Assembly: GCA_902490445.1 (NCBI GenBank)
Contig: CABUDZ010000026.1
Span: forward strand, 1-23,349
Source of the DNA: an uncultured Collinsella sp.
GTDB lineage: Bacteria > Actinomycetota > Coriobacteriia > Coriobacteriales > Coriobacteriaceae
DNA length: 23,349 nt
Direction: 5' to 3'
Shown: piece by piece, positions 1 to 6,605 of the stretch
How positions within the stretch are numbered: the stretch's first letter is position 1
How the letters are laid out: every line of letters starts with the position of its first letter
Program-made: the position numbers and the translations under genes
Notes under the pieces: model-generated
What the model was told of the DNA's origin: nothing
Database searches by the model: none
What the model saw: the letters and a program-made list of their open reading frames with translations, nothing else

Positions 1-230
1 GTACTGATACTCTTTTAGTAGCAGTAATTTTGACCACATTTAAGGTGATTTGACGTGTCGATCGAGCAGATAAGCTGCCGTATCTCCTCAAGTGTTCATT
101 AAAGGAAGACCTTGATGCGAATAAATCTCATTAAGATCTTCTTTTATTAACGAAAATAATGTAGCTACAACGGTGACAGTACTCATATTTGCCGTTTTTG
201 GCCACAGTCCTTCGGAGGGTCCTCGAAAAT
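1..230. other. AT-rich left edge, no supported gene
   Basis: This stretch is clearly more AT-rich than the rest of the window. The third forward frame is open from the left edge to a TGA at 51-53 and would encode a short hydrophobic tail, so it may be the 3' end of a gene lying outside the window, but 16 codons are not enough to support that. An AAAGGA precedes an ATG at 115, which opens only an 11-codon frame. I see no RNA gene here. Confidence 0.3.
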
Positions 231-238
231 AGTCCCGA

Positions 239-297
239 GCCGGCACTTGGGGACGTTCCTATAATGCCGGCACTTAGGAGCGTCCCCAAGTGCCGAC
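239..297. repeat. REP-like inverted repeat, GGGGACGTTCCT core
   Basis: Two 20-nt arms (241-260 and 276-295) are inverted copies with one mismatch. The left arm is a head CGGCACTT plus a tail GGGGACGTTCCT. The head GCCGGCACTT occurs again in direct orientation at 266-275, immediately before the inverted tail, so the order is head-tail-spacer-head-tail'-head'. Cores of this type are, to my knowledge, common intergenic repeats linked with REP-associated tyrosine transposases (RAYT). No transposase gene is present here, so this would be a non-autonomous copy. Confidence 0.75.
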
Positions 298-334
298 ACC
301 GCGTCTGCCTGCGGCGGCCGCGCCCCGCTGCATC

Positions 335-370
335 GCTCCGCACCCTTGCGGGTTCGAATCCCTCCGCTTG
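335..370 (+). repeat. 36-nt tRNA-like repeat, copy A
   Basis: Identical over 36 nt to 517-552. It contains GGGTTCGAATCCCTCCG (350-366), the T-loop and 3' acceptor side of a tRNA, and shares this 17-mer with the tRNA-Gln gene at 608-679, which is on the opposite strand. Upstream, 313-331 carries a GC-rich block (GGCGGCCGCGCCCCGCTGC) that also precedes copy B at 448-466. No complete tRNA can be folded around it, so it is a tRNA-derived fragment or repeat rather than a gene. Confidence 0.7.
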
Positions 371-416
371 GCGGCGTTGGCTCGATTTGCTTGACGTGAG
401 GGGCTCTTGGCTGGTG

Positions 417-432
417 TGGGACGGAGGGATTC
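417..432 (-). repeat. 16-nt duplicate of the tRNA-Gln 3' end
   Basis: TGGGACGGAGGGATTC is identical to 609-624, the last part of tRNA-Gln, in the same orientation and 192 bp beyond it. Short duplications of a tRNA 3' end are what integrase-mediated events leave behind, but no integrase is nearby and the match is short. Confidence 0.5.
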
Positions 433-516
433 CGCGTCCGCCTGGTCGGCGGCCGCGCCCCGCTGCGTCGCTTCGCTCCTTGCGTGCTGCGCTGGAAAAC
501 GCTTCGCGTTTCCTCA

Positions 517-552
517 GCTCCGCACCCTTGCGGGTTCGAATCCCTCCGCTTG
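517..552 (+). repeat. 36-nt tRNA-like repeat, copy B
   Basis: Second perfect copy of the repeat at 335-370. Relative to copy A there are about 50 extra bases between the GC-rich block (448-466) and the 36-mer. These include a hairpin (ACGC-TTC-GCGT flanked by GGAA/TTCC, about 494-513). The TTCGAAT T-loop signature is intact, but no cloverleaf can be built from the flanks. Confidence 0.7.
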
Positions 553-558
553 CCCACG

Positions 559-594
559 AAAAAGCGCTCCAGGTTCATAAGAGCCTGGAGCGCT
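559..594 (-). terminator. Rho-independent terminator of tRNA-Gln
   Basis: An 11-bp perfect stem AGCGCTCCAGG/CCTGGAGCGCT (563-573 with 584-594) and a 10-nt loop are followed, on the minus strand, by a run of about five T. It begins 13 nt after the tRNA 3' end, so it ends the tRNA-Gln transcript. Confidence 0.85.
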
Positions 595-607
595 ATGTTC
601 TTTGGGG

Positions 608-679
608 CTGGGACGGAGGGATTCGAACCCCCAACAGCCGGCACCAAAAACCGGAGTTCTACCGTTGAACTACGTCCCA
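608..679 (-). tRNA. tRNA-Gln (anticodon UUG)
   Basis: On the minus strand a full cloverleaf folds: acceptor TGGGACG/CGTCCCA (7 bp), D stem GTTC/GAAC, anticodon stem CCGGT/GCCGG with loop TTTTGGT placing TTG at positions 34-36, and T arm GGGGG-TTCGAAT-CCCTC. The weak U1-A72 pair and the discriminator G are typical of glutamine tRNAs. CCA is not encoded (GCCCC follows), so it must be added after transcription. A terminator follows at 559-594. No other tRNA is adjacent. Confidence 0.95.
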
Positions 680-717
680 ATGTCTGGTGTTGCTCAAAAG
701 CAACTCGTCTAGTTTAC

Positions 718-1623
718 CTAATCTGCGAGGGCATCGCAAACGCCATCGAGAAGGCGGACGGCGAGGGTCTGCGCGTCGCTTGCGGTAAAGGTGCCGTTGT
801 AACGCGTCATGCCGGTGAGCTCGATGCGAATTCGTGCCGGCTTTTGCTGTGCGGCAACATTGGCGGTACGGATGCGTTGGGCCAGGTTGTGGCACTCGGC
901 GAGGGCGATCGTGGCGCGCGGGGCGGCGTCTGCAGGCAACTCGTCGCTTGCGATCTCGAGCACCAGGTCAACGTCGGTCGGAACCTCGGAATCGCAAAGC
1001 ATCATGCCGCTGCTGTCGGTCGTCGCCGTGGCGATGTTCCACATGCGCGATGCTACGCTGCGCGCAATGGGGTCCTCGCCGATGACGGCAATCTGGAAGC
1101 GCTCGAGCACGTTGGCGGCGCGAGCAAAACCGATGCGCGATTCGGCCTCGGTGACCGAGGGCTTGCCCTCCCACACATGGTGCAGGCGGTTGATGTAGGC
1201 GTAGGTGTCCTGGAAGGCCATGCCGTCGGCAAACAGGCCGACATTTTCCTGGAACTGCTGCAGGGCGGCCTCGGTATGCGGACCAAAGTAGCCGTCGTCT
1301 TCGCCACAGGCAAAGCCCAAAACGTTGAGAGCGCGCTGCAGGGCCTTGACGTCGGCGCCGTGAAAATTGGGCATGCGAAGGTAGAGCGTGCGGTCGCCCA
1401 ACTTGTATGAAGCGTCTACAAGGGCGCTCCAGCAGGGGATATCGACAGCATAACCGGCCGCAAGGCCGCTATCGAGCCTAAACGTGCCAACAGCCTGCTC
1501 GGTGGTGGTGCCAAAGCGCTTGTCGGCGACCTCGTCGGCATCGATGGTGTAACCGAGCTGCAGAAGGCGGGACTGAACATCCTCGACGGCTGCTCCCCGC
1601 ATGCCCGTGGTAATAGGTTCCAT
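718..1623 (-). CDS. Peptidoglycan-binding domain protein (two PG_binding_1 repeats)
   Basis: A 301-residue protein. Residues about 6-70 and 85-145 are two peptidoglycan-binding repeats of the PG_binding_1 type, each with the characteristic pattern (GxxVxxxQxxLxxLGY...FG..T..AV..FQ); the second reads VKALQRALNVLGFACGEDDG and then YFGPHTEAALQQFQ. The remaining ~140 residues (160-301) show an alternating alpha/beta pattern but I recognise no family. In actinobacterial CwlM-type proteins this position is an Amidase_3 domain; the zinc-ligand motifs of such amidases are not visible here, so a degenerate, non-catalytic domain is possible. There is no signal peptide. The ATG is preceded by AAAGGGG at good spacing. 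The gene reads toward tRNA-Gln; only a 6-bp hairpin without a T tract (689-704) separates them. Confidence 0.8.
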   Translation of the reverse strand: MEPITTGMRGAAVEDVQSRLLQLGYTIDADEVADKRFGTTTEQAVGTFRLDSGLAAGYAVDIPCWSALVDASYKLGDRTLYLRMPNFHGADVKALQRALNVLGFACGEDDGYFGPHTEAALQQFQENVGLFADGMAFQDTYAYINRLHHVWEGKPSVTEAESRIGFARAANVLERFQIAVIGEDPIARSVASRMWNIATATTDSSGMMLCDSEVPTDVDLVLEIASDELPADAAPRATIALAECHNLAQRIRTANVAAQQKPARIRIELTGMTRYNGTFTASDAQTLAVRLLDGVCDALAD

Positions 1624-1762
1624 GAACGAACCCCTTTCGGCGTACGATTCGTACTATTTTGAGCGCGTGTCGGATAGACAACGCGAGACAATGCATAAAC
1701 ATACACTCAACAGTGTAGCAACTTGTACCCAAACGCGCTGCCCACAGGTTTTGTGACCCCCG

Positions 1763-2788
1763 CTAGTTGAGACGCTCCACAAAGAAATCTGCCATGGAGA
1801 GGAACAGCTCGCGTGCGTGCGGGTCAAGTTCAACGTCCTCGATGGCAGCCTTGGCTTTTGCGGTCAGGTCCAGCGCGTAGGCGTGAGCATATTCTATGGA
1901 GCCGGTCTGCTGGAAGATCTCCACGGCACGCGCGAGCTGCGCGGGGTCCTCGGTGCCCGAGGAAAGGATTGCCTCGATCTCGTCGTGATAGCGCTCGTCT
2001 GACAGGGCATGCACGGCAACGAGGGTGCGCTTGCCCTCGGTGATATCGGTGCGGAAGTCCTTGTTGGCGGCCTCCTTGGTGCCGATCAAGTTGAGCAGGT
2101 CGTCTTGAATCTGGAAGGCAAGGCCCGTGTGCAGCCCAAAGGCGCGCAGTGCCTCAATCTGCTCTTCGCTGCCGCCGCCGATAATGGCTCCGGCGGCAAG
2201 CGGCGTCGCTCCGCTGTAGTACGCGGTCTTGTGCGTCGCCATGTCCAGATAATCGTCGACCGAAATGTCAAAGCGCTCGTCGCGGACCCAGCCCAGGTCG
2301 AGCGCTTGGCCCTCGATGGTACGGACGATCATCTCGGTAAGCTCGTGGAGCACGTGAAGCTTCACGTCTGCGTTGAGTGTGGGGTCGTCGAGAACCGTCT
2401 TGGTGACCATGGTGAGCGCCAGGTCACCGCAGTTGATGGCAAGACCGGTGCCCTCGGTAAGGTGCATGCAGGGCTTGCCGCGACGAATCTGCCCGTTGTC
2501 GGCGATGTCGTCGTGGATGAGTGCGCCCGACTGAAAGTGCTCGATGGCCGCCGCTGCGCTGCGGGCGCTCTCAAAGCTGCCGCCTACCGCAGTGGCGGCG
2601 AGCATGCAGATGAGCGGGCGGTGGCGCTTGCCAGCGTTTGCCGTAAAAGCCGAGAGCGGGGTATACAGGTAGCGCTCGATATCGGCGGAAGTCGCCTGTC
2701 CGTCAAAGAACGTGGCCAGACAGTCGTTAATCTGGTCAAAGTGCTGGGCTAAAAAGCTGGTAAACGGACTGGACACGGGTTCTCGCAT
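1763..2788 (-). CDS. Polyprenyl diphosphate synthase family protein
   Basis: A 341-residue trans-prenyltransferase that would elongate an allylic diphosphate with isopentenyl diphosphate, probably for quinone side chains or the lipid carrier of the cell wall. Visible marks: the substrate-binding region GKRHRPLI (53-60), first Asp-rich motif DDIAD (93-97), GDLAL (121-125), KTAYYSG (187-193) and second Asp-rich motif FQIQDDLLN (225-233). The second motif ends in Asn instead of the usual Asp (DDxxN), a variation known in some geranylgeranyl synthases. Residues before the first motif are small (SGALIH), which favours a long-chain product, but chain length cannot be read reliably. The start ATG has no clear Shine-Dalgarno, so translation may begin elsewhere. 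It lies 116 bp after the PTS gene on the same strand. Confidence 0.88.
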   Translation of the reverse strand: MREPVSSPFTSFLAQHFDQINDCLATFFDGQATSADIERYLYTPLSAFTANAGKRHRPLICMLAATAVGGSFESARSAAAAIEHFQSGALIHDDIADNGQIRRGKPCMHLTEGTGLAINCGDLALTMVTKTVLDDPTLNADVKLHVLHELTEMIVRTIEGQALDLGWVRDERFDISVDDYLDMATHKTAYYSGATPLAAGAIIGGGSEEQIEALRAFGLHTGLAFQIQDDLLNLIGTKEAANKDFRTDITEGKRTLVAVHALSDERYHDEIEAILSSGTEDPAQLARAVEIFQQTGSIEYAHAYALDLTAKAKAAIEDVELDPHARELFLSMADFFVERLN

Positions 2789-2904
2789 TCTTTGATAGGT
2801 TGCATCGTTGCATTATGCAGACAACATATTGCCACATTAGGGCGTCGAGCGCGGCGGTTGAAGACGATTGGTCCATGCGGCCGCAAACGCGGCAAGGGGC
2901 TTGG

Positions 2905-5355
2905 CTAGATAAGCCCAAAGTGTTCGAGCGCGGTGACGACGCCGTCGTGGTCGATGCTGTCGGTGACATAGTCGGCCTTTTCCTTGAGGAAGTCCGGTGC
3001 GTTGCCCATGGCGATGCCGACGTCGACGGCGTTCATCAGCGAGACGTCATTGCTGGCGTCGCCGATGCCGTATACGGTTCCGTGGTGGGGATCGAGGGCG
3101 TCGAGTACGGACTGGATACCCTCGCGCTTGGTGCATTCGCGAGGCGAAATCTCGGTCACTTCGAGCTCGAGCTCGTTAAAGCAGAGCAGCGGCTCAAACG
3201 CTTGATCCTGAGCGATGCGGTTGGCAAGCGACGTGGACATTAAGATCTTGTAGGCGCTGTAATGTTGCAGCTGCGTAATTGCATCGCCCACGGTGCGGGC
3301 GTATCCCGGGGCGTCGGGCGCATCGGCACTCATGCGAACGACGCCATTGAGTCCCTCAAAACGAATCACTTCGTCCGATTGCTCAAGAATGGGAGCAAGG
3401 CGCTGCAGCATGCCGGGCGTCATCGCCAAATCGCGAATCACGTGTCCCTCAAGTTCGACATAGCCACCCGCGAGGCAGACGATGCCGGTCCAGGGCAGCT
3501 CGAGCAGCTTTGGATGGATGCAGCTCAGCGTGCGCCCTGTGCAGATAAACGCCATATTGCCCTTGGCGACAAAATCACGGATGGTTTGCGAGACCGCTTC
3601 ATTGGGATAGGGGGAGAGGTCTCGCTCGCTCTCGGGAAGCTCTTGTGCCACTCGAGGGTCTTGCCAGGCGAGTGTTCCGTCGATATCGAAGAAGCAGATA
3701 TCGCCGCGCTTATGGGCTGCGCTGGCGGCAGGGGAGGCCGAGGTGGTGGGCACAAATCCCGGCTCGAGGCCCATGATCTGGTCAAAATGCTCTTTAACGC
3801 GGGGAACGGAGATGCCGATAATCACCTGGGCGGTCTTGCCCGTAATGATGAGGCCCTTGGCGCCCACCGCGACAAACGACGCATTATCTGCAACGATGGA
3901 AGGGTCTGCGACCTCGACGCGCAGGCGCGTGGCGCAGTTGGTTGCGCCCACGATATTGCCAACGCCACCTAAAAGCTGAATTACCCGCTCAGCGAGGACG
4001 TGATCTTGATCGGATTGAATACTGACCTCGCCATTGGGAGATTGCTCTTTGGCAAAGCCGCTTCCCGTTAAACGATCGATTGCCGCGCGATTGGAGACAT
4101 GATCCTCGCGGCCCGGCGTCTTAAGGTCATAGACCAAGATGAGTGCTCGAAAACTAACAAAAAAGATGAGGCTAAAGGCAAGACCGATACCGAGCGCCAA
4201 AAGGTAGGAGCCGGCATGCATTCGCATGAGTGGGATGAAGTTGAAGGCCGTCATTTCCATGAGACCGCCCGAGAAGATGCCGACGATGCCAAAGAAGTTC
4301 ATGGTCATGGCAAGGCAGGAGGACAGGACGGCGTAGAGCAAAAAGAGTCCGGGATAGGTGAACATAAAGAGAAACTCGAGCGGCTCGGTGACGCCGCAGA
4401 CCACCGAGGCGACGATGGCGGGCAAAAGGATGACCTTAAGGCCGGCGCGGCGTTCGGGTTTGGCGGTGAAATAGAATGCTGCCGCGATGGCGGGAAGGCC
4501 AAAGAGCTTGCCCCAGCCGGTGGCGGTAAAACCTGCCCAGGGCGCAAGTTCATTTAAAGGGCGCGTGCTATGGGAGAGAATGGGGAGCAGGTTGGTCCAC
4601 GTGGCGTAAATACCGTCGTGAATGACCAGATTGTCGTAATAGATGGGCATATAGAGCAGATGGTGCAGCCCCATGGGCTCGAGCGCTCGCTCCAAAAACA
4701 CAAAGATGCCCACGCCGAAGGGGCCGACGCCCGCAAGTGCGTGGCGCAGCGTTTCGGTCACAGCGTATGCGAAGGGCACGATGGCGGCCGAGATGGCGGC
4801 AAGGGCAAACACGGCAAAAAAGCTGATGAGGTAGACGAGCGAGGAACCCGAGAACGTGCCGAGCCAATCGGGAACCTTGGCATCGTAGAAGCGGTCATGG
4901 ATGGCAACGACGGTTGCCGACACCGCCAGCGGGCCGATAATGCCGGTGTCGAGCGTCTTGATGCCGTCGATGACGGTGATGCCGCTGGCGGGGGTTAAAG
5001 ACGACGGGTACTTAAGTCCAAGGTTGTCGCCGCTCAGCTTAATGATCTCGCTCAAAAAGAAACAGTAGGCAAAATAGGCTACGAGCGCCTCGAGGCAGCA
5101 GCGTGCCGGTTGCTTTTGGGCAAGGCCGATGGGCAGCGCTACGGCAAAAAGGAGTGGAAGGCGCTTAAAGACCGTCCACGAGCCGCGCTGAATGATAGTC
5201 CAGAAAACGTACCAGGGGGTTCCGTATACGGCGAGGTCGCCGACGATATCCACGGTCGTTGCGAGGGCGGAGATGCCGACCATGAGGCCTGATATAGAAA
5301 ACAGCATGGCGGGCGCGAACATGGCTCCGCCAAAACGTTGGATTTTCTGCAGCAT
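2905..5355 (-). CDS. Fused PTS alpha-glucoside-type EIIC-EIIB with C-terminal HAD phosphatase
   Basis: An 816-residue membrane protein with three modules. Residues 1-415 are an EIIC permease of the alpha-glucoside/maltose (AglA/MalB) type: N-terminal MLQKIQRFGGAMFAPAMLFS, many membrane segments and the conserved GVTEPLEF at 321-328. Residues about 445-530 are EIIB, with the phosphorylated cysteine at 474 in NCATRLR. Residues about 550-816 are a HAD phosphatase of the Cof/HAD-IIB type: FFDIDGT (nucleophile Asp557, Asp559), CTGR near 605, a lysine near 743 and GDASND at 765-770. All catalytic residues are present, so it looks active. There is no EIIA, which must act in trans. The chosen ATG has GAAAGG six bases upstream; an in-frame TTG 36 nt earlier lacks this. 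It is divergent from a GntR regulator. The HAD part may dephosphorylate the incoming sugar; that role is inferred. Confidence 0.9.
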   Translation of the reverse strand: MLQKIQRFGGAMFAPAMLFSISGLMVGISALATTVDIVGDLAVYGTPWYVFWTIIQRGSWTVFKRLPLLFAVALPIGLAQKQPARCCLEALVAYFAYCFFLSEIIKLSGDNLGLKYPSSLTPASGITVIDGIKTLDTGIIGPLAVSATVVAIHDRFYDAKVPDWLGTFSGSSLVYLISFFAVFALAAISAAIVPFAYAVTETLRHALAGVGPFGVGIFVFLERALEPMGLHHLLYMPIYYDNLVIHDGIYATWTNLLPILSHSTRPLNELAPWAGFTATGWGKLFGLPAIAAAFYFTAKPERRAGLKVILLPAIVASVVCGVTEPLEFLFMFTYPGLFLLYAVLSSCLAMTMNFFGIVGIFSGGLMEMTAFNFIPLMRMHAGSYLLALGIGLAFSLIFFVSFRALILVYDLKTPGREDHVSNRAAIDRLTGSGFAKEQSPNGEVSIQSDQDHVLAERVIQLLGGVGNIVGATNCATRLRVEVADPSIVADNASFVAVGAKGLIITGKTAQVIIGISVPRVKEHFDQIMGLEPGFVPTTSASPAASAAHKRGDICFFDIDGTLAWQDPRVAQELPESERDLSPYPNEAVSQTIRDFVAKGNMAFICTGRTLSCIHPKLLELPWTGIVCLAGGYVELEGHVIRDLAMTPGMLQRLAPILEQSDEVIRFEGLNGVVRMSADAPDAPGYARTVGDAITQLQHYSAYKILMSTSLANRIAQDQAFEPLLCFNELELEVTEISPRECTKREGIQSVLDALDPHHGTVYGIGDASNDVSLMNAVDVGIAMGNAPDFLKEKADYVTDSIDHDGVVTALEHFGLI

Positions 5356-5395
5356 AATATGCCTTTCGGATGCAACATGCTGTGCGAGCAAGAAC

Positions 5396-5403
5396 GTTTA
5401 AAC
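5396..5403. promoter_or_regulatory. Candidate GntR/HutC operator in front of the PTS gene
   Basis: GTTTAAAC (extended GTTTAAACAA) matches the HutC-subfamily consensus GTNTANAC exactly and lies 40 bp upstream of the PTS start codon. It overlaps a second palindrome, ACAATG-AACT-CATTGT at 5402-5417. Binding by the adjacent GntR protein is inferred. Confidence 0.55.
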
Positions 5404-5478
5404 AATGAACTCATTGTAGAGGACTGGCTGCTTGCCGCATTGACGGTTTTGATTCGGTCCGATTTGGGTTTCGGGGGA

Positions 5479-5519
5479 ACCGTCGACGGTAAATAATCCG
5501 TGCTTTACCGATAATCGGT
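5479..5519. promoter_or_regulatory. Pair of ACCG-n-CGGT palindromes
   Basis: ACCGTCGACGGT (5479-5490, perfect 12-mer) and ACCGATAATCGGT (5507-5519, perfect around a central A) share ACCG...CGGT arms, centred about 28 bp apart between the divergent PTS and GntR genes. The second one abuts the GTTTAAAC site. They could be operators for a second regulator or part of a composite site. Confidence 0.4.
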
Positions 5520-5525
5520 TTAAAC
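5518..5525. promoter_or_regulatory. Candidate GntR/HutC operator in front of the GntR gene
   Basis: A second exact GTTTAAAC, again followed by AA (GTTTAAACAA), 55 bp upstream of the GntR start codon. Its position fits autoregulation. It has the same extended sequence as the site at 5396-5403. Confidence 0.55.
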
Positions 5526-5579
5526 AACTTTAAGAAATGCTATCGTGCCTAGCCATACATATTCATTAGAGGTGAAATC

Positions 5580-6299
5580 ATGCCAAAAGCGATTTACGAA
5601 GGAATCTACCGCGAGATCCGTTCGCGCATCATCAACGGGACCTATGCGTTTCAGGAGATGCTGCCAACCGAAGCCGAGCTGACCGCGGAGTTTGGCTGCA
5701 CGCGCAATACCGTTCGACGCGCCTTGAGCATGCTGGCCGACCAGATGTTTGTGCAGCCTATACACGGCAAGGGCGTGCGCGTTATTTGGCTTAAGGGCGA
5801 AACCGATATGCTGGGCGCACTCGAAGAGGTTGAGTCGTTTGGCGAGTTCGCAAAACGCAACAATGCCGTCGCATCGACCGAGGTCAAGTCTTTTGAACAT
5901 TTGATTTGCACTGAGCAACTCTCTCGTCGCCTGGGCTTTAAGGTGGGCGAGGAGCTGATTCGCGTCGTGCGTGTCCGAAGCCTCAACGGCAGCGCGCGCC
6001 AAGTGGACCACGGCTACTTTTTGGCGTCGATCGCCAAGGGCCTGACCCCCGAGATCGCGGCGGATTCTATCTACGGCTATCTGGAGCACAAGCGCGGCAT
6101 CAAAGTGATGGCGAGCCGCCGTACGGTGAGTGTCGAGCTCGCCAACGATGAGGACTGCAGCTATCTGGACCTTGGCAAGTACAACTGCGTCGCCGTTATG
6201 GAGAGCCAGTCGTACACCTCGGACGGCATCTTGTTCGAGGTCACGCATGCCCGCACACACCCCGAGATCTTCCATTACCGCGTCAATTCCAAGCGATAG
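5580..6299 (+). CDS. GntR/HutC-family regulator, TreR-like
   Basis: A 239-residue transcription factor. Residues 1-70 are a GntR winged helix-turn-helix with the family core LPTEAELTAEFGCTRNTVRR (28-47) and the wing HGKGVRV (62-68). Residues about 85-235 are a UTRA effector domain, with the pattern DSIYGYLEHKRGIKV (162-176) and a C-terminal region resembling the trehalose-6-phosphate repressor TreR. The effector is therefore probably a phosphorylated alpha-glucoside, which would suit the divergent PTS gene; that is inferred. The start has GAGGTGA four bases upstream. GTTTAAAC sites of the HutC consensus lie in the shared intergenic region and also before the ABC importer and malQ. A terminator follows the stop. 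Confidence 0.9.
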   Translation: MPKAIYEGIYREIRSRIINGTYAFQEMLPTEAELTAEFGCTRNTVRRALSMLADQMFVQPIHGKGVRVIWLKGETDMLGALEEVESFGEFAKRNNAVASTEVKSFEHLICTEQLSRRLGFKVGEELIRVVRVRSLNGSARQVDHGYFLASIAKGLTPEIAADSIYGYLEHKRGIKVMASRRTVSVELANDEDCSYLDLGKYNCVAVMESQSYTSDGILFEVTHARTHPEIFHYRVNSKR

Positions 6300-6340
6300 C
6301 CGGCTAGCTCGCAGCCTGACGAGACTCATGCCCTCAAAGC

Positions 6341-6389
6341 GAAAACGCCCGGTCAAACCGACGATGCATCGGCTTGATCGGGCGTTTTC
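6341..6389 (+). terminator. Terminator after the GntR gene
   Basis: A 16-bp stem with one G-T pair (6341-6356 with 6374-6389) whose right arm ends in GGGCGTTTTCTCTG. It separates the regulator from the ABC operon downstream. Confidence 0.8.
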
Positions 6390-6412
6390 TCTGCATTTGA
6401 TAACAAATAATT

Positions 6413-6420
6413 GTTTATAC
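6413..6420. promoter_or_regulatory. Candidate GntR/HutC operator upstream of the ABC importer
   Basis: GTTTATAC (extended GTTTATACAA, with TT on the left: TTGTTTATACAA) fits GTNTANAC and resembles the TreR-type operator TTGTATATACAA. A weaker variant, GTTCAAACAA, is at 6488-6497. Both lie in the 306-bp gap before the sugar-binding protein, which otherwise holds the GntR terminator and no gene. Confidence 0.5.
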
Positions 6421-6605
6421 AAAACTTGTCAAGTATCAAGTCGAAATTACCGTTCACCGAAGTTTTTCTACCGCTCTAGTAATACTTGTTCAAACAACTA
6501 GCCAAATAGCGTATTGTACAAGTCAGCAAAAGGGGCAAAGTCCCCGAGCCAATCTCCGAAGGCGGCGGCAAAGGGTGCCGCCACGGTGTGAAAGGGTGGA
6601 TTGTA

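Noticed and set aside
335..552. Additional tRNA genes
   Set aside because: The TTCGAATCCC T-loops look like tRNA ends, but no acceptor, D or anticodon stems can be formed with the flanks.
189..668. Long open frames on both strands across the repeat region
   Set aside because: They run through the palindrome, the tRNA-like repeats and the tRNA-Gln gene, have no ribosome site and give Arg/Pro-rich sequence without any family resemblance.
689..704. Terminator between the peptidoglycan-binding gene and tRNA-Gln
   Set aside because: GTTGCT/AGCAAC is only 6 bp and no T tract follows on the transcribed strand.
484..1410. A 308-codon forward frame opposite the peptidoglycan-binding gene
   Set aside because: It is antisense to a gene with recognisable domains and reads through tRNA-Gln; high GC makes such antisense frames common. 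The same holds for long frames opposite murB, malQ, galE and the prenyl synthase.
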